Source: a virus. From it: a DNA stretch of 42,398 nucleotides. The notes below the pieces were generated by a model. It did no database searches. It saw nothing but the letters and a program-made list of their open reading frames with translations, and was not told the DNA's origin. Within the stretch, counting starts at the first letter, position 1. The number at the start of each line of letters is the position of its first letter. The position numbers were made by a program, and so were the translations under genes. The DNA lies in IMG/VR virus record IMGVR_UViG_3300047508_000040, positions 1-42,398 of that record. One strand, written 5' to 3'. Positions 24,514-32,260 of this stretch are shown in pieces.

Positions 24514-24921
24514 ATGCGCCAACGTGATCCAATCATCTGGGGGTGCGCGCTGGCCACCTTTCTGTTCTGTGGCGCAGCGAGCGCGGCGACCTGGTCGCTG
24601 CCTCCGGCCATCCTCGGCTTTCTGCCGATTCCCGTGGTCTTCATGGCTTTCGCTGGATCATCGCTGGGGATCATTTGGCAGCCACCCGCCTCGGTTGGTC
24701 GTCTGACCATGCTGGTCACCACGGTTTGCTTTACCTTCGTTGTGACGTGCGTCACGATAATCCTGCCGCATGTGCCGTTGCTGGGTTGGTTGCACGATGT
24801 CCAGCCCGCGGCGGCCGGTGTGGCAGCGTTCTTTGCGCAGAAACTGGTGCCGGCGCTGGGCCGGCGACTTGAAACTCAAGTATCGGGCCGGGGGGCAACC
24901 GATCAAGGAGCACAGCCTTGA
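24514..24921 (+). CDS. Putative holin
   Basis: This 135-residue membrane protein has three likely transmembrane helices (about residues 8-25, 28-50 and 58-80) and a charged C-terminal tail of about 40 residues. Position directly upstream of endolysin and spanins supports a holin, which would open the inner membrane at the end of infection. ATG 24514 is preceded by GGGGTGAG. Its stop shares TTGA with the next start. Alternatively it could be the antiholin partner of that gene. Confidence 0.6.
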   Translation: MRQRDPIIWGCALATFLFCGAASAATWSLPPAILGFLPIPVVFMAFAGSSLGIIWQPPASVGRLTMLVTTVCFTFVVTCVTIILPHVPLLGWLHDVQPAAAGVAAFFAQKLVPALGRRLETQVSGRGATDQGAQP

Positions 24922-25262
24922 CCACTTACGTCATTCCCTTGGTTGCCTGGGCCTCCTGCGTCGTGATCGTGCTGACGGCCTGGGCCATGCTGCAGGACGC
25001 CCGCAAGTCGCCCTACGACAAGACCGCGCGGGGATGGATTCAACACCTGGCCCGGCTGCTGGTGCTGGACCTCCTGACAGCCTTTGCTGGCTGCGTGGTG
25101 GTTGTTCCGTCCATCTGGCCTGCCACGATATGGTCGTCGGGTCCGCTGGCCGCCTTGGCGGCGTACATGGCACTGACAAGCCCATGCCCGTGGTGGCGCT
25201 ACGTCTTCCAAGGCCTTCGCCAGTCGCACACGAACACCACCAACCTGCGGGCGCAGTTGTGA
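24918..25262 (+). CDS. Second membrane protein of the lysis cassette (holin or antiholin candidate)
   Basis: This 114-residue protein begins at TTG 24918 with AAGGAG upstream and overlaps the preceding stop. It has two to three hydrophobic helices (residues 4-24, 45-68 and about 70-88) and a polar C-terminal end. Small membrane proteins placed beside a holin gene commonly act as holin or holin inhibitor. Which of the two genes makes the hole cannot be told from sequence. The stop overlaps the endolysin GTG. Confidence 0.55.
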   Translation: MTTYVIPLVAWASCVVIVLTAWAMLQDARKSPYDKTARGWIQHLARLLVLDLLTAFAGCVVVVPSIWPATIWSSGPLAALAAYMALTSPCPWWRYVFQGLRQSHTNTTNLRAQL

Positions 25263-25807
25263 ACGTCACCGCCCAGCAGCTTGCCGCGCTCATGCAATGC
25301 CCTGTGGCGCGTGCTGCACCGTTCATCGATTCGTGCAACTTCATGCTTGACCAGTACGCCATCAACACGCCGTTGCGGCTTGCCCACATGTGCGCGCAAT
25401 ACGGCCACGAAACGGGATCACTGTTTTACATGGTGGAAGTGTGGGGGCCGACCGCCTCACAGGCGCGCTACGATCCGCCAGGAACGCTTGCATCGCAGTT
25501 GGGCAACACGACCAAGGGCGATGGCTTCGCGTTACGCGGCAGGGGCTGGCCACAGCTCACCGGCCGCGCCAACTATCAGCGAGCCAGCAATGAGCTGTGC
25601 ATCGACTTCATTGCCAAGCCCGATGAGTTGGCCACGCCGGAATTCGCACCGGTCATCGGTGGCCTGTTCTGGTCATGGAAAGGCCTCAACACCTTCGCCG
25701 ATCAGGACGACATCACCACGATCACGCGGCGTATCAACGGCGGCTTGAATGGCATCGATGACCGCACTGCGCGACTGGCCAAGTGCAAAACTATCCTGGG
25801 GATCTGA
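25259..25807 (+). CDS. Endolysin, glycoside hydrolase family 19-like
   Basis: This 182-residue endolysin resembles GH19 chitinase-type lysins that cut the sugar backbone of peptidoglycan. Landmarks: AHMCAQYGHETGSLFYMVE with putative catalytic E51 and E60, RGRGWPQLTGRANYQ, and TTITRRINGGLNGIDDR near the end. There is no signal peptide, so release depends on the holin. The start GTG 25259 shares TGA with the preceding stop; the long reading frame upstream of it belongs to another frame's gene. The next start follows at once. Confidence 0.85.
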   Translation: MNVTAQQLAALMQCPVARAAPFIDSCNFMLDQYAINTPLRLAHMCAQYGHETGSLFYMVEVWGPTASQARYDPPGTLASQLGNTTKGDGFALRGRGWPQLTGRANYQRASNELCIDFIAKPDELATPEFAPVIGGLFWSWKGLNTFADQDDITTITRRINGGLNGIDDRTARLAKCKTILGI

Positions 25808-26341
25808 ATGCCAACGTTGACGCTTAAGGCGTACGAATATCTGGCCGGCTTGGTGGCCGTCGCCCTGCTGTGCTTTGGCCTATGGGGCGCTGGCGACTGG
25901 CACGGGCAGCACCTAGTGCAAGCCAAGTGGGACGCCGCCAAAGTCAAGCAGATCGGTGATGATCTCAACGCCGTGCACGCCTCTGACATCGTCACCACGC
26001 GCACTGTGACGCAGTACATCACCACCTCGCAGATCGTGCTCAGTCAGGGCGCGACGATTACCAAGGAGATACCCAGTGTTATCACGCCTAAAGTGGACGC
26101 TGCTTTTCCCGTGCCTTATGGGCTTGTCCGCGTGTACAACGCCGGGGCCAGTGGATCGCCCTTGGGTTCCAACACCACCGGCCCAGCTGATGACGCCACC
26201 GCGCCCGTTGAACTGTCTTTCTTTGCCGGCGGCGTCAACTACAACCTCACCGTCTGCCGTGCAAACGCAGCCCAGTTGGCTTCCCTGCAAGACTGGATAA
26301 AACAGCAGGCTGAAACTGTGAACAACAAAAAGGGGACTTAG
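25808..26341 (+). CDS. Rz: Inner-membrane spanin (Rz-like)
   Basis: This 177-residue protein is a probable i-spanin. One N-terminal membrane helix (about residues 10-28, LAGLVAVALLCFGLWGAG) is followed by a periplasmic domain with a charged helical stretch. It sits right after the endolysin and encloses the Rz1-like lipoprotein gene in another frame, a classic spanin arrangement. Together they fuse inner and outer membranes in the last lysis step. The C-terminal part has two Cys-poor segments and a basic end. The stop is within the bidirectional terminator. Confidence 0.75.
   Translation: MPTLTLKAYEYLAGLVAVALLCFGLWGAGDWHGQHLVQAKWDAAKVKQIGDDLNAVHASDIVTTRTVTQYITTSQIVLSQGATITKEIPSVITPKVDAAFPVPYGLVRVYNAGASGSPLGSNTTGPADDATAPVELSFFAGGVNYNLTVCRANAAQLASLQDWIKQQAETVNNKKGT
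26076..26300 (+). CDS. Rz1: Outer-membrane spanin lipoprotein (Rz1-like), nested in Rz
   Basis: This 74-residue ORF lies wholly inside the inner spanin gene in another frame. It starts at GTG 26076 with AAGGAG seven bases upstream. The sequence is a lipoprotein: basic MLSRLKW, hydrophobic stretch, and lipobox LSAC with C20 as the acylated residue. It is followed by a proline-rich mature part (GPVDRPWVPTPPAQLMTPPR) typical of Rz1. Nesting is common for spanins, so this is a real gene despite the overlap. Confidence 0.85.
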   Translation: MLSRLKWTLLFPCLMGLSACTTPGPVDRPWVPTPPAQLMTPPRPLNCLSLPAASTTTSPSAVQTQPSWLPCKTG

Positions 26342-26352
26342 CCCCTTTTTTT
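26327..26352. terminator. Bidirectional terminator between the two transcription units
   Basis: AAAAAGGGG (26327-26335) and CCCCTTTTTTT (26342-26352) form a stem with T runs on both strands. It ends the rightward lysis genes and the leftward early unit, which converge here. The spanin stop lies inside it. Confidence 0.9.
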
Positions 26353-26390
26353 ACGCCTTCGTCTTGTCGTGGGTGGATAGATCGCGATGC

Positions 26391-26639
26391 TTAGGCGGTG
26401 GGGGTGTTCGCGAGTTGGCGTATGCGCCACAGCGGCTCTGGAATGGGCATCCAACCTAGGATGTCACCTTGCGGGATGGCACTATGCATCGATGCGTCGC
26501 CTCTAAGCTCAATGAATGAATTGTCCGCAAGCCATGAACCACGAATCCATGACGCAATGACCAGATCGTCGTCCCATTGAATGGTCAGTAATACACGAGT
26601 GCCGTCCTTCGGCGCGGTCTCAATCGGATTCCACTCCAC
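26391..26639 (-). CDS. DUF551-like small protein
   Basis: This 82-residue protein has the DUF551 pattern: WNPIETAPKDGTRVLLTIQW near the start, a GSW turn, and GWMPIPEPLW near the end. The family is common in phages and prophages; function is unknown. The start is GTG 26639 with AGGAGG four bases upstream, a tight but workable spacing. It is the last gene of the leftward unit before the terminator. Confidence 0.7.
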   Translation of the reverse strand: MEWNPIETAPKDGTRVLLTIQWDDDLVIASWIRGSWLADNSFIELRGDASMHSAIPQGDILGWMPIPEPLWRIRQLANTPTA

Positions 26640-26659
26640 ACATCCTCCTAGAACTCGGG

Positions 26660-27127
26660 TTAGGGTTGGGGCTTGTCGATGGCGGCCTGGAGGGCGGCGC
26701 GCATGGCACGCTGAGCCCTACCGATACGGTTCGTTTTGTTCCCCGTGACTACGAGAGGTTTATTCAACTCGTCCTTTTGAGCGGCAATGGCACGCTCCAC
26801 CGCCTCATCTGTCACGTCCACACGCATCGCGGATTGGGCGGCTAGGTTGGTGGTTTTATCGCCTATGCGCTTCATTGCTTCTGCTGAATTGATACGCCCA
26901 GCTCGATATAACGAAACCGCCTCAGTTAGCCATACTGGCGTTCCATCTTTACCTAATGCTTTGGGACTCACTTCAGTCACGGCGTTGGAAGACAGCTGGT
27001 CCATCAATACATCCCAGGCTTCCCGTTTCTTTTTCCAGTCTGGGTTGTGCGAGCTATTCACATGTGGATGCAAATAAGCGATGGATTGCTCAAGCGTCAT
27101 CCCATCACCCTTCGTCTCGTCGGTCAT
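26660..27127 (-). CDS. Hypothetical protein
   Basis: This 155-residue protein is unrecognised. It is hydrophilic and largely helical, with TLEQSIAYLHPHVNSSHNPD early, a DGTPVWLTEAVSLYRAG helix in the middle and a basic Ala-rich end. The ATG overlaps the preceding stop (ATGA), so the start is firm. Codon use is less G/C-rich than the virion genes. It is a late member of the leftward unit, with no hint of function. Confidence 0.6.
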   Translation of the reverse strand: MTDETKGDGMTLEQSIAYLHPHVNSSHNPDWKKKREAWDVLMDQLSSNAVTEVSPKALGKDGTPVWLTEAVSLYRAGRINSAEAMKRIGDKTTNLAAQSAMRVDVTDEAVERAIAAQKDELNKPLVVTGNKTNRIGRAQRAMRAALQAAIDKPQP

Positions 27128-27384
27128 ATCGTTACCCCAAGGTTCAATAGGTCGAACGCATCGACCGTGTCGCGTAGCTGGCGACGTTCTTTCCAGAGTT
27201 GCGCGGCGATGGCGTTTCTATCAGCCTCTTGATAGAAATAGGCCGCACCGTAGAAACAGCGTCCCGTTGTCTCTGACCTAAGAAACAACCGATACGCGCC
27301 GACGCCATCTGTGAATTGACGACTCCAACAAAATCGCCCCTTGTTCCGGGGCGATCTGCGCGTCATATGACGCTGCGTGTTCAT
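27124..27384 (-). CDS. Hypothetical protein
   Basis: This 86-residue basic protein has Arg/Lys-rich ends (TRRSPRNKGRFCWSRQF) and aromatic residues through the middle (RCFYGAAYFYQEADRNA). It overlaps its upstream neighbour's stop by ATGA. No family is recognised. The basic, aromatic composition could suit nucleic acid contact, which is only a guess. Confidence 0.55.
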   Translation of the reverse strand: MNTQRHMTRRSPRNKGRFCWSRQFTDGVGAYRLFLRSETTGRCFYGAAYFYQEADRNAIAAQLWKERRQLRDTVDAFDLLNLGVTI

Positions 27385-28100
27385 TCGACGGGATGCGCCG
27401 TGTAGATCGGCGTGGTGATGCCGCGCTGAATGGCGAAATAGACGTCTGCACAGGCGTACACATCGTTCATGGCATCGTGCGCACCGTCGAACACGAACCC
27501 GAAGTAATGCGCGAACGACTCGGTGAGCTTGGGAACCTTGAACTTGTAGCCGAAGCCTGCGCCACGCATGCGATCAGTGGGCGGAAGCTGTAGCACGTTG
27601 ACGGTGTGCTTCATGGTGCAGAACGATGGGCGCATGCGGTAGGTGTCGGCGACGATGTCGCGTTCTTCCTGGCTCATCGGCTTCCAAATCGGCGTTCCAT
27701 CTTCTTGGCGGCTGACGATGTTTCCGGCGCCGTGGCGCTTGTACGCGATGCGGTAAATGCGGTCATCGAATGAGCCGTTATGCGCCACGCGCATGTCGCA
27801 CTGAAGCTGCAGAGCGTGAAACTCTTCGATGGCCTCAGCCTCGGGCACGCCTTCGTCCATCGCGCGCTCCATAGTGATGCCGTGCGCCTGGAATGCCTTA
27901 TCTTCCGATCCTTCGCTATCATCCCACGCCCAGCCATCCGGGCGAATGATGCGATTCATCTTCGCCAGCGTGACAGGTGCCGGGCCTTCATCGACCAGCA
28001 TCGCGGCGAGCTGCACAATGTGCGGCTGGCGAGGATCTTCGGACGGATCTTTGAACAGCGGAAGGCCGTTTGTCTCCGTGTCGTTCACTAAAAGCTTCAT
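27381..28100 (-). CDS. DnaQ-like 3'-5' exonuclease (DEDD family)
   Basis: This 239-residue exonuclease of the DEDD family has the first motif at LLVNDTETNG (D7, E9), a middle HNGSFDDRIYRIA segment with the second Asp, and a closing GAHDAMNDVYACADVYFA with histidine and final Asp, the DEDDh order. Such enzymes trim 3' ends of DNA in repair or replication. I chose ATG 28100, with AAGGAAAA upstream, over an earlier in-frame start at 28208, because motif one is at the extreme N-terminus as expected. Confidence 0.8.
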   Translation of the reverse strand: MKLLVNDTETNGLPLFKDPSEDPRQPHIVQLAAMLVDEGPAPVTLAKMNRIIRPDGWAWDDSEGSEDKAFQAHGITMERAMDEGVPEAEAIEEFHALQLQCDMRVAHNGSFDDRIYRIAYKRHGAGNIVSRQEDGTPIWKPMSQEERDIVADTYRMRPSFCTMKHTVNVLQLPPTDRMRGAGFGYKFKVPKLTESFAHYFGFVFDGAHDAMNDVYACADVYFAIQRGITTPIYTAHPVE

Positions 28101-28170
28101 GCGTTTTCCTTGGGTAGTGGCGAAAGATGCCGGGATTACGCGCCCGGCGCGCGACTCGCCCAGCAGCGAA

Positions 28171-28698
28171 TTAGGTGTTCGGATCGTGGATCTGGACAGC
28201 AGGTTCATCGTCGTGGTGGAACACGTGCTCCACCTCTTCCTTCAGGTGCTCGGCGCCGTCTTCAATACGTTCGATGATCGACTCGTGTTGCGGCTCACCG
28301 TCAGGGATCGGACCGCCCGTGCTTTCGGTCGGCGGAATGGACTCACTGGTCGAAGACGAATCCTGCGAGGCGGCAGTGGTGACCGTCGTGCTGCCAAGGC
28401 CGTTCGCGATAGAAGTAGCCGCGTTTCCCGCTGCAGCCTCGGCCGCTTCGGTCTTGGCCGCCTGACCCTTCTGGTAGGGCATCCACTCGGCGTAGAAGCC
28501 ACCGGTAGGCGTCGGATCATCGTCCTGCAGGAGCGGCACGTTCTGGATGCCGTAGGGGTAGCCGTCGGGTGCGAACACCGTCAGGTTCAAGGTGCCGTCG
28601 TCGTTGACGCGGGCGATGATGGCCGACTGCTGGGTGTTGAGACCGGCCTCGTTGTGCGGCTGAAACCAGACAATGCGGCCAAGGGTGGGCGTGATCAT
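28171..28698 (-). CDS. Hypothetical phage protein with acidic tail
   Basis: This 175-residue protein has a folded N-terminal domain (about residues 1-75, MITPTLGRIVWFQPH through FYAEWMPYQ), a type I have seen in many phages, with a NLTVFAPDG-like centre. The rest is low in structure: Ala-, Ser- and Thr-rich, with an acidic, His-containing end (HVFHHDDEPAVQ). Function is unknown. It lies between the recombination genes and the exonuclease. Confidence 0.6.
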   Translation of the reverse strand: MITPTLGRIVWFQPHNEAGLNTQQSAIIARVNDDGTLNLTVFAPDGYPYGIQNVPLLQDDDPTPTGGFYAEWMPYQKGQAAKTEAAEAAAGNAATSIANGLGSTTVTTAASQDSSSTSESIPPTESTGGPIPDGEPQHESIIERIEDGAEHLKEEVEHVFHHDDEPAVQIHDPNT

Positions 28699-28764
28699 GG
28701 TGCGTTACCTCGTATGGAAAGATCGATCGATTGCCGCGGAGCCGCCGCGGCACGGTAGACGTGA

Positions 28765-29271
28765 TCAGTCCGGGATGTAGGGCGGTTCCAGCGTCAACTC
28801 GATGGTCTTTCCCTGGCTCACCGCCAGCGCGCCGGCCAGCGTCTCGTCCACTTCAAAGTGTGCCGAAAGCTTCGTCACGACGCTGCCGCCGTCCTTTGGT
28901 TCCAGGCGGATCTTGGACACCTTCACGTCCTTGATCACCTTCTCGGTGTCGGTGGTGGTCAGGCCGCTGCCGACCTTCATCGTGTAGCCGGTAAACACCT
29001 CGGTCCAGTTGATCGGACCGATGTGCGGAAAGAGCACCTTGTTCAAGCCGCCGTGTTCAACGGTGCCTTCCAGCTCGGTCTGGGGCGCTTCTTCCTTCGT
29101 GGCCTTGCGGAACATGGAGCGGCGCAGGCCCTTGTCCAGACCGTCGATATGCGCCGGTCCAGCGACGAAGTGAAGTCCGACCGACATGGCCGGCACATCC
29201 TCGTCGCCGTGCTTCTCCGTTACATTGGTGACCGACCCGATGCGGGCCTGCACCTTGATGACATGGAACAT
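28765..29271 (-). CDS. Hypothetical protein next to the recombination genes
   Basis: This 168-residue protein starts at ATG 29271 with a strong AAGGAG eight bases upstream. It is mixed alpha/beta, with a HVIKVQARIGSVTNVTEKH opening and an acidic end (ELTLEPPYIPD). Acidic C-terminal tails and a position beside an annealase are seen in single-strand DNA-binding proteins, but I see no clear OB-fold motif, so this is only a suggestion. The gene follows a 177-base non-coding stretch. Confidence 0.55.
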   Translation of the reverse strand: MFHVIKVQARIGSVTNVTEKHGDEDVPAMSVGLHFVAGPAHIDGLDKGLRRSMFRKATKEEAPQTELEGTVEHGGLNKVLFPHIGPINWTEVFTGYTMKVGSGLTTTDTEKVIKDVKVSKIRLEPKDGGSVVTKLSAHFEVDETLAGALAVSQGKTIELTLEPPYIPD

Positions 29272-29448
29272 GCGGGGTTACTCCTTGGCAGTGGTGCGTG
29301 GTGGTGGAAGTGGTGGGGTGGCCGGCGCTGCTATTCCGGCATGAATGACCTTCTGACTATTGGGGTAGCCTGTTCGCCAGATTTCCCCGTCATTCCTGTC
29401 AATTGAATCTTTTGGCGCATCAGCCTGCGCATTCACCCCATAAAACGG
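29272..29448 (-). other. Non-coding stretch between recT and the next gene
   Basis: It holds a TTGACA box (29402-29397, leftward) without a good -10 match 16-18 bases on, and a short stem GCGCA-TGCGC (29415-29430). A 33-codon ATG frame can be read leftward but has little support. This may be a weak internal promoter of the leftward unit. Confidence 0.3.
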
Positions 29449-30507
29449 TTAGCCGTTGCCGGCGATGGCATCCAGGCGCTCGGTGTAGAACGCGTTGAGT
29501 TCTTTCTCTTGCGACTTGGTGGGCTTGGCCGCGCTGACCAGATCCCACGCATCGTTCAATTCGGTTTCGGTGGTGGCGTTGACCATAGCGTCGTGCGCGG
29601 CCTGCAGCGGATCGATCGCCTTCTCCGGCTGCGCTTCGGGCGCTTCGTCATCGTCCTGAAAATCGTCGTGGCCGATGCGGTAATCACCTTCCAGCGTGAG
29701 CGCGTTGTGTTGCGACAGGTTGGCGTCGGTCGCTTCGTCCAGGCCCACCGCGGTCTGAATCTCGATGGACACCGGAAGCCACTTGAACAGGCGGCGCGTC
29801 ACGGTCTTCTTGCCCATTTCGTCGTAGTTGGTAGCCCACGGGTGATCGATGTCTTTCTGCTTCTCAGCCGCCTTGCGCTGCGCCGATAGGTAGCCCTGCG
29901 ACTTGTCGCGAATGGCGTTCACCTCGTTGACGCTCATCACTTCGAACTGCGTGCCGCCGTCCTTCAGCTTGGCCACGGCGTAGAAGAAGATGGGCTTGCC
30001 TCGGTCCACCTCGCCAAACGCCGGCACATGTTCCAGCGTCGGTTCCAGGCCGAAGCCGATGTTGTAGCTGTCCTTCTCGTAGATCACGCGCGAGGTAATG
30101 CTCAGGATCTGGCCGGAGCGCCGCGCCAGGTCCAGCATGCCGCGGTAGCCAATGATGACCTGGACCTCGGGCACCTTTTGCCACTGGTTGCCGACCTTGA
30201 CGCTACGGTCGAAGGGGATCAGATACGCATGCCCCAGATGGCCGCCCGGCTCAAGGCCAAGCTGAGAGAGCTGCATCACCGCGCCCATGAACGAGGCCGG
30301 CTCACAGGTAGCCAGCTTGGGCGTGGTACGCATGGCGGTGAGCATCACGCGCGCCATACGCTCGCCGCTCATGTGCTTGGGCAGAGCGTGCTGGATCTGC
30401 TTGAGCATGTCGGGACTGGTCAGCAGATCCTTGACGGTCTGCGGTTTCTTGTCCTGCGGTGCTTGCTGCAGGGCTTGCTTCAAATTCTGCTGCTGGGCCA
30501 TGGTCAT
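29449..30507 (-). CDS. recT: RecT-type single-strand annealing recombinase
   Basis: This 352-residue annealase pairs complementary single strands in phage recombination. The RecT core is clear at residues 60-210: PKLATCEPASFMGAVMQLSQ, LGLEPGGHLGHAYLIPF and VQVIIGYRGMLDLARRSGQI, then YEKDSYNIGFGLEP. The C-terminal 100 residues are acidic, as usual. Start candidates are ATG 30507 (GGAG just upstream) and ATG 30501; a longer frame from 30564 runs through the end of the HNH gene and is not credible. It pairs functionally with the YqaJ exonuclease upstream, from which it is split by the HNH gene. Confidence 0.9.
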   Translation of the reverse strand: MTMAQQQNLKQALQQAPQDKKPQTVKDLLTSPDMLKQIQHALPKHMSGERMARVMLTAMRTTPKLATCEPASFMGAVMQLSQLGLEPGGHLGHAYLIPFDRSVKVGNQWQKVPEVQVIIGYRGMLDLARRSGQILSITSRVIYEKDSYNIGFGLEPTLEHVPAFGEVDRGKPIFFYAVAKLKDGGTQFEVMSVNEVNAIRDKSQGYLSAQRKAAEKQKDIDHPWATNYDEMGKKTVTRRLFKWLPVSIEIQTAVGLDEATDANLSQHNALTLEGDYRIGHDDFQDDDEAPEAQPEKAIDPLQAAHDAMVNATTETELNDAWDLVSAAKPTKSQEKELNAFYTERLDAIAGNG

Positions 30508-30520
30508 TTTCTCCGGTGAT

Positions 30521-31030
30521 TTATAAGTGAGTCCAAGTTTTTTTGCTTCGTATATGCGAGACATTCGATCTAGCTATGCCAAGCATCAACGCAATTGTTT
30601 TGCCTTGGAGTCTTGATTCACGAATCCACAAGACTTGCTCATCAGTGAGTTTTGCCAATCCGCATCGCTCACCAATTGCTGAGTTTCCATCAATCTTTCT
30701 CTGGTCAACGTTTTCTTGATTCGTTATCCAGCGAAGGTTTTCTGACCTGTTGTCGTCTCTTATGGCATTAAGGTGTCCGCACTCAGTGTTTGCCGGACGA
30801 TCTCCTATAAATGCCGAAGCTACGAGCATATGTACTCGCTTGGTTTTCTTGTTGCCTTTGGTGTCAGTAAGGCAAACGATTTTGTATCCGTCATGGCTGT
30901 TAGAAAGCTGCAAAATCCTGTCGGCTCTTCTCACATGTACATGTGGACCAGTTCGAAGCGTCCTAACTTGTCCAGTGTTTGATACTTCGTAAAGGCCCTC
31001 ATACCCTCTAACAGGAAGCCAACTTTCCAT
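30521..31030 (-). CDS. HNH homing endonuclease between exonuclease and recT
   Basis: This 169-residue endonuclease begins with the NUMOD4 pattern (ESWLPVRGYEGLYEVSNTGQ), then an HNH core (H67, H86-N88, D92, N94, N98) within the GHLNAI and RDDNRSENLRW segments. It ends in a helix-turn-helix DNA-binding end (LTDEQVLWIRESRLQGKTIA). It differs in type from the HNH gene at 20298. G+C is low (29 of 60 bases at 30781-30840). The start ATG 31030 overlaps the exonuclease stop as TGATG; it sits precisely between two cooperating genes without breaking either. Confidence 0.88.
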   Translation of the reverse strand: MESWLPVRGYEGLYEVSNTGQVRTLRTGPHVHVRRADRILQLSNSHDGYKIVCLTDTKGNKKTKRVHMLVASAFIGDRPANTECGHLNAIRDDNRSENLRWITNQENVDQRKIDGNSAIGERCGLAKLTDEQVLWIRESRLQGKTIALMLGIARSNVSHIRSKKTWTHL

Positions 31031-31860
31031 CACAAAAGCCTCAATGAGCGAACGCCGCGGGAATCGGTCTTAAAGGTGGCGATGGGCTTCCCGCGCTGGG
31101 TTAGTACGGCGGCGTCGCGCATGTGGTTCTTGATGGGGAACTCGGCCAGCGTTTTATCTGCCTCAGCGGCCTTGATGGCACGCTTGGCCTTGTCCAGTTT
31201 CTCGCACGCGGCCAGCACTTCGTCTGTGGCTTCTACCTGGCGACCGGTGTCACGCGGGAACAGGCGCAGGATGTCGTCCACGTTGACCGGCTGGGGCGGA
31301 CGGCGCTTCTCCACGTGCCATGTCCAGAAGTTCAACGCACGGGCGCGCAGTTCCTTGATGACCTCGTCGTCGCGCTCCACCTCGTAGATCAGGTCATCGT
31401 CCAGGCCCAGCAGGCCATGCACAAAGCAGCCATCGGCGGGATGCACGCCCATGCCCCACTGTGCCTGAGCTTCGACGTAAGCGGGAGGACGTTCGCCATC
31501 ATCCGGCTTGCCCCAAAAGCGCGCCATCTCCTGTCGGATGGTCTTCGTCTCGCCATTCCACGAATCATCAACTTCGTAAGGAACCTCGAAATCTATTTCC
31601 GCTTTGGCCCAAGGAAATTCTGCATCGTCGTAGCGCACGTTGGTCCGATCGATGATGAAGCCTGTGGCCATCTCGAAACACTGCGAGGCGAACGGTTCCA
31701 GCGCCTTACGACGACGGAAGAACCGAAGTTCCTCCGCCTCGTACTGCTGTGGCTCCACGATGTGCAGGTAGGCATCCAGCGGCGTGCTGAAGGGTGACAG
31801 CCCGCAGATGGCGGCAATGGATCCGCCGCCGACGTACCCACGGCCAAGGATGTCGGTCAT
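31030..31860 (-). CDS. YqaJ-type exonuclease
   Basis: This 276-residue lambda-exonuclease-like nuclease would resect double-stranded ends to give RecT its single-stranded substrate. The N-terminus GRGYVGGGSIAAICGLSPFS is the YqaJ entry motif; the core has AEIDFEVPYEV and YVEAQAQWGMGV, the latter being the Q-containing active-site helix of this family. I chose ATG 31860, overlapping the previous stop (ATGA), over the longer frame upstream, whose extra residues are unlike any nuclease. It is translationally coupled to the HNH gene. Confidence 0.85.
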   Translation of the reverse strand: MTDILGRGYVGGGSIAAICGLSPFSTPLDAYLHIVEPQQYEAEELRFFRRRKALEPFASQCFEMATGFIIDRTNVRYDDAEFPWAKAEIDFEVPYEVDDSWNGETKTIRQEMARFWGKPDDGERPPAYVEAQAQWGMGVHPADGCFVHGLLGLDDDLIYEVERDDEVIKELRARALNFWTWHVEKRRPPQPVNVDDILRLFPRDTGRQVEATDEVLAACEKLDKAKRAIKAAEADKTLAEFPIKNHMRDAAVLTQRGKPIATFKTDSRGVRSLRLL

Positions 31861-32069
31861 GCCCTCTGCCCCTTGCGCTGCAGGAACGCTGCCGCATCCC
31901 GGCACAGCGTGTTGGCCTGCAGCACCGTCGCACCGATGTCCTTGGCGCGCAGGCGCATGCGTTCCTGTGCATCGGCGGGCGTGCGGTACTGCGCGTCTGC
32001 CTCGCGCAGTTCCAGCTCCTGAATGCCCCACTCCAACAGCTCATTGGCGGTTGCGGTGACGTATCTCAT
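31857..32069 (-). CDS. Hypothetical small protein upstream of the exonuclease
   Basis: This 70-residue helical, charged protein (MRYVTATANELLEWGIQELE at the start, QRKGQRA at the end) overlaps both neighbours by ATGA. It is not recognised. Coupling to the exonuclease suggests a part in recombination or its control, but nothing shows it. Confidence 0.6.
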   Translation of the reverse strand: MRYVTATANELLEWGIQELELREADAQYRTPADAQERMRLRAKDIGATVLQANTLCRDAAAFLQRKGQRA

Positions 32070-32260
32070 GCACCTTTCTCCTTCAAGCTGGCCACGGCGG
32101 CCTCAATGCGCGAGGCGTGATCGTCAAGCATGTGCTGCAGGCGATCCAGTTGGTAGGTGAAGGAGCCTAAAGCGCTGGCGAATTGATCGGCGGCGCTCAG
32201 CATGTTGCGGGACGCGCTGTGCACGTCTTCCGCGCCCAGCAAGGTCATGTAGTCGGCCAT
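32066..32260 (-). CDS. Hypothetical small helical protein
   Basis: This 64-residue protein appears all helical, with a heptad-like run LGSFTYQLDRLQHMLDDHAS and a basic end. It overlaps the coiled-coil gene upstream by one base (TGATG). The function is unknown. Its size and neighbours fit an accessory factor of the recombination block. Confidence 0.6.
   Translation of the reverse strand: MADYMTLLGAEDVHSASRNMLSAADQFASALGSFTYQLDRLQHMLDDHASRIEAAVASLKEKGA

Noticed and set aside
29341-29448. 33-codon ORF downstream of recT on the minus strand
   Set aside because: Weak ribosome site, no overlap with neighbours and no recognisable sequence; likely chance.
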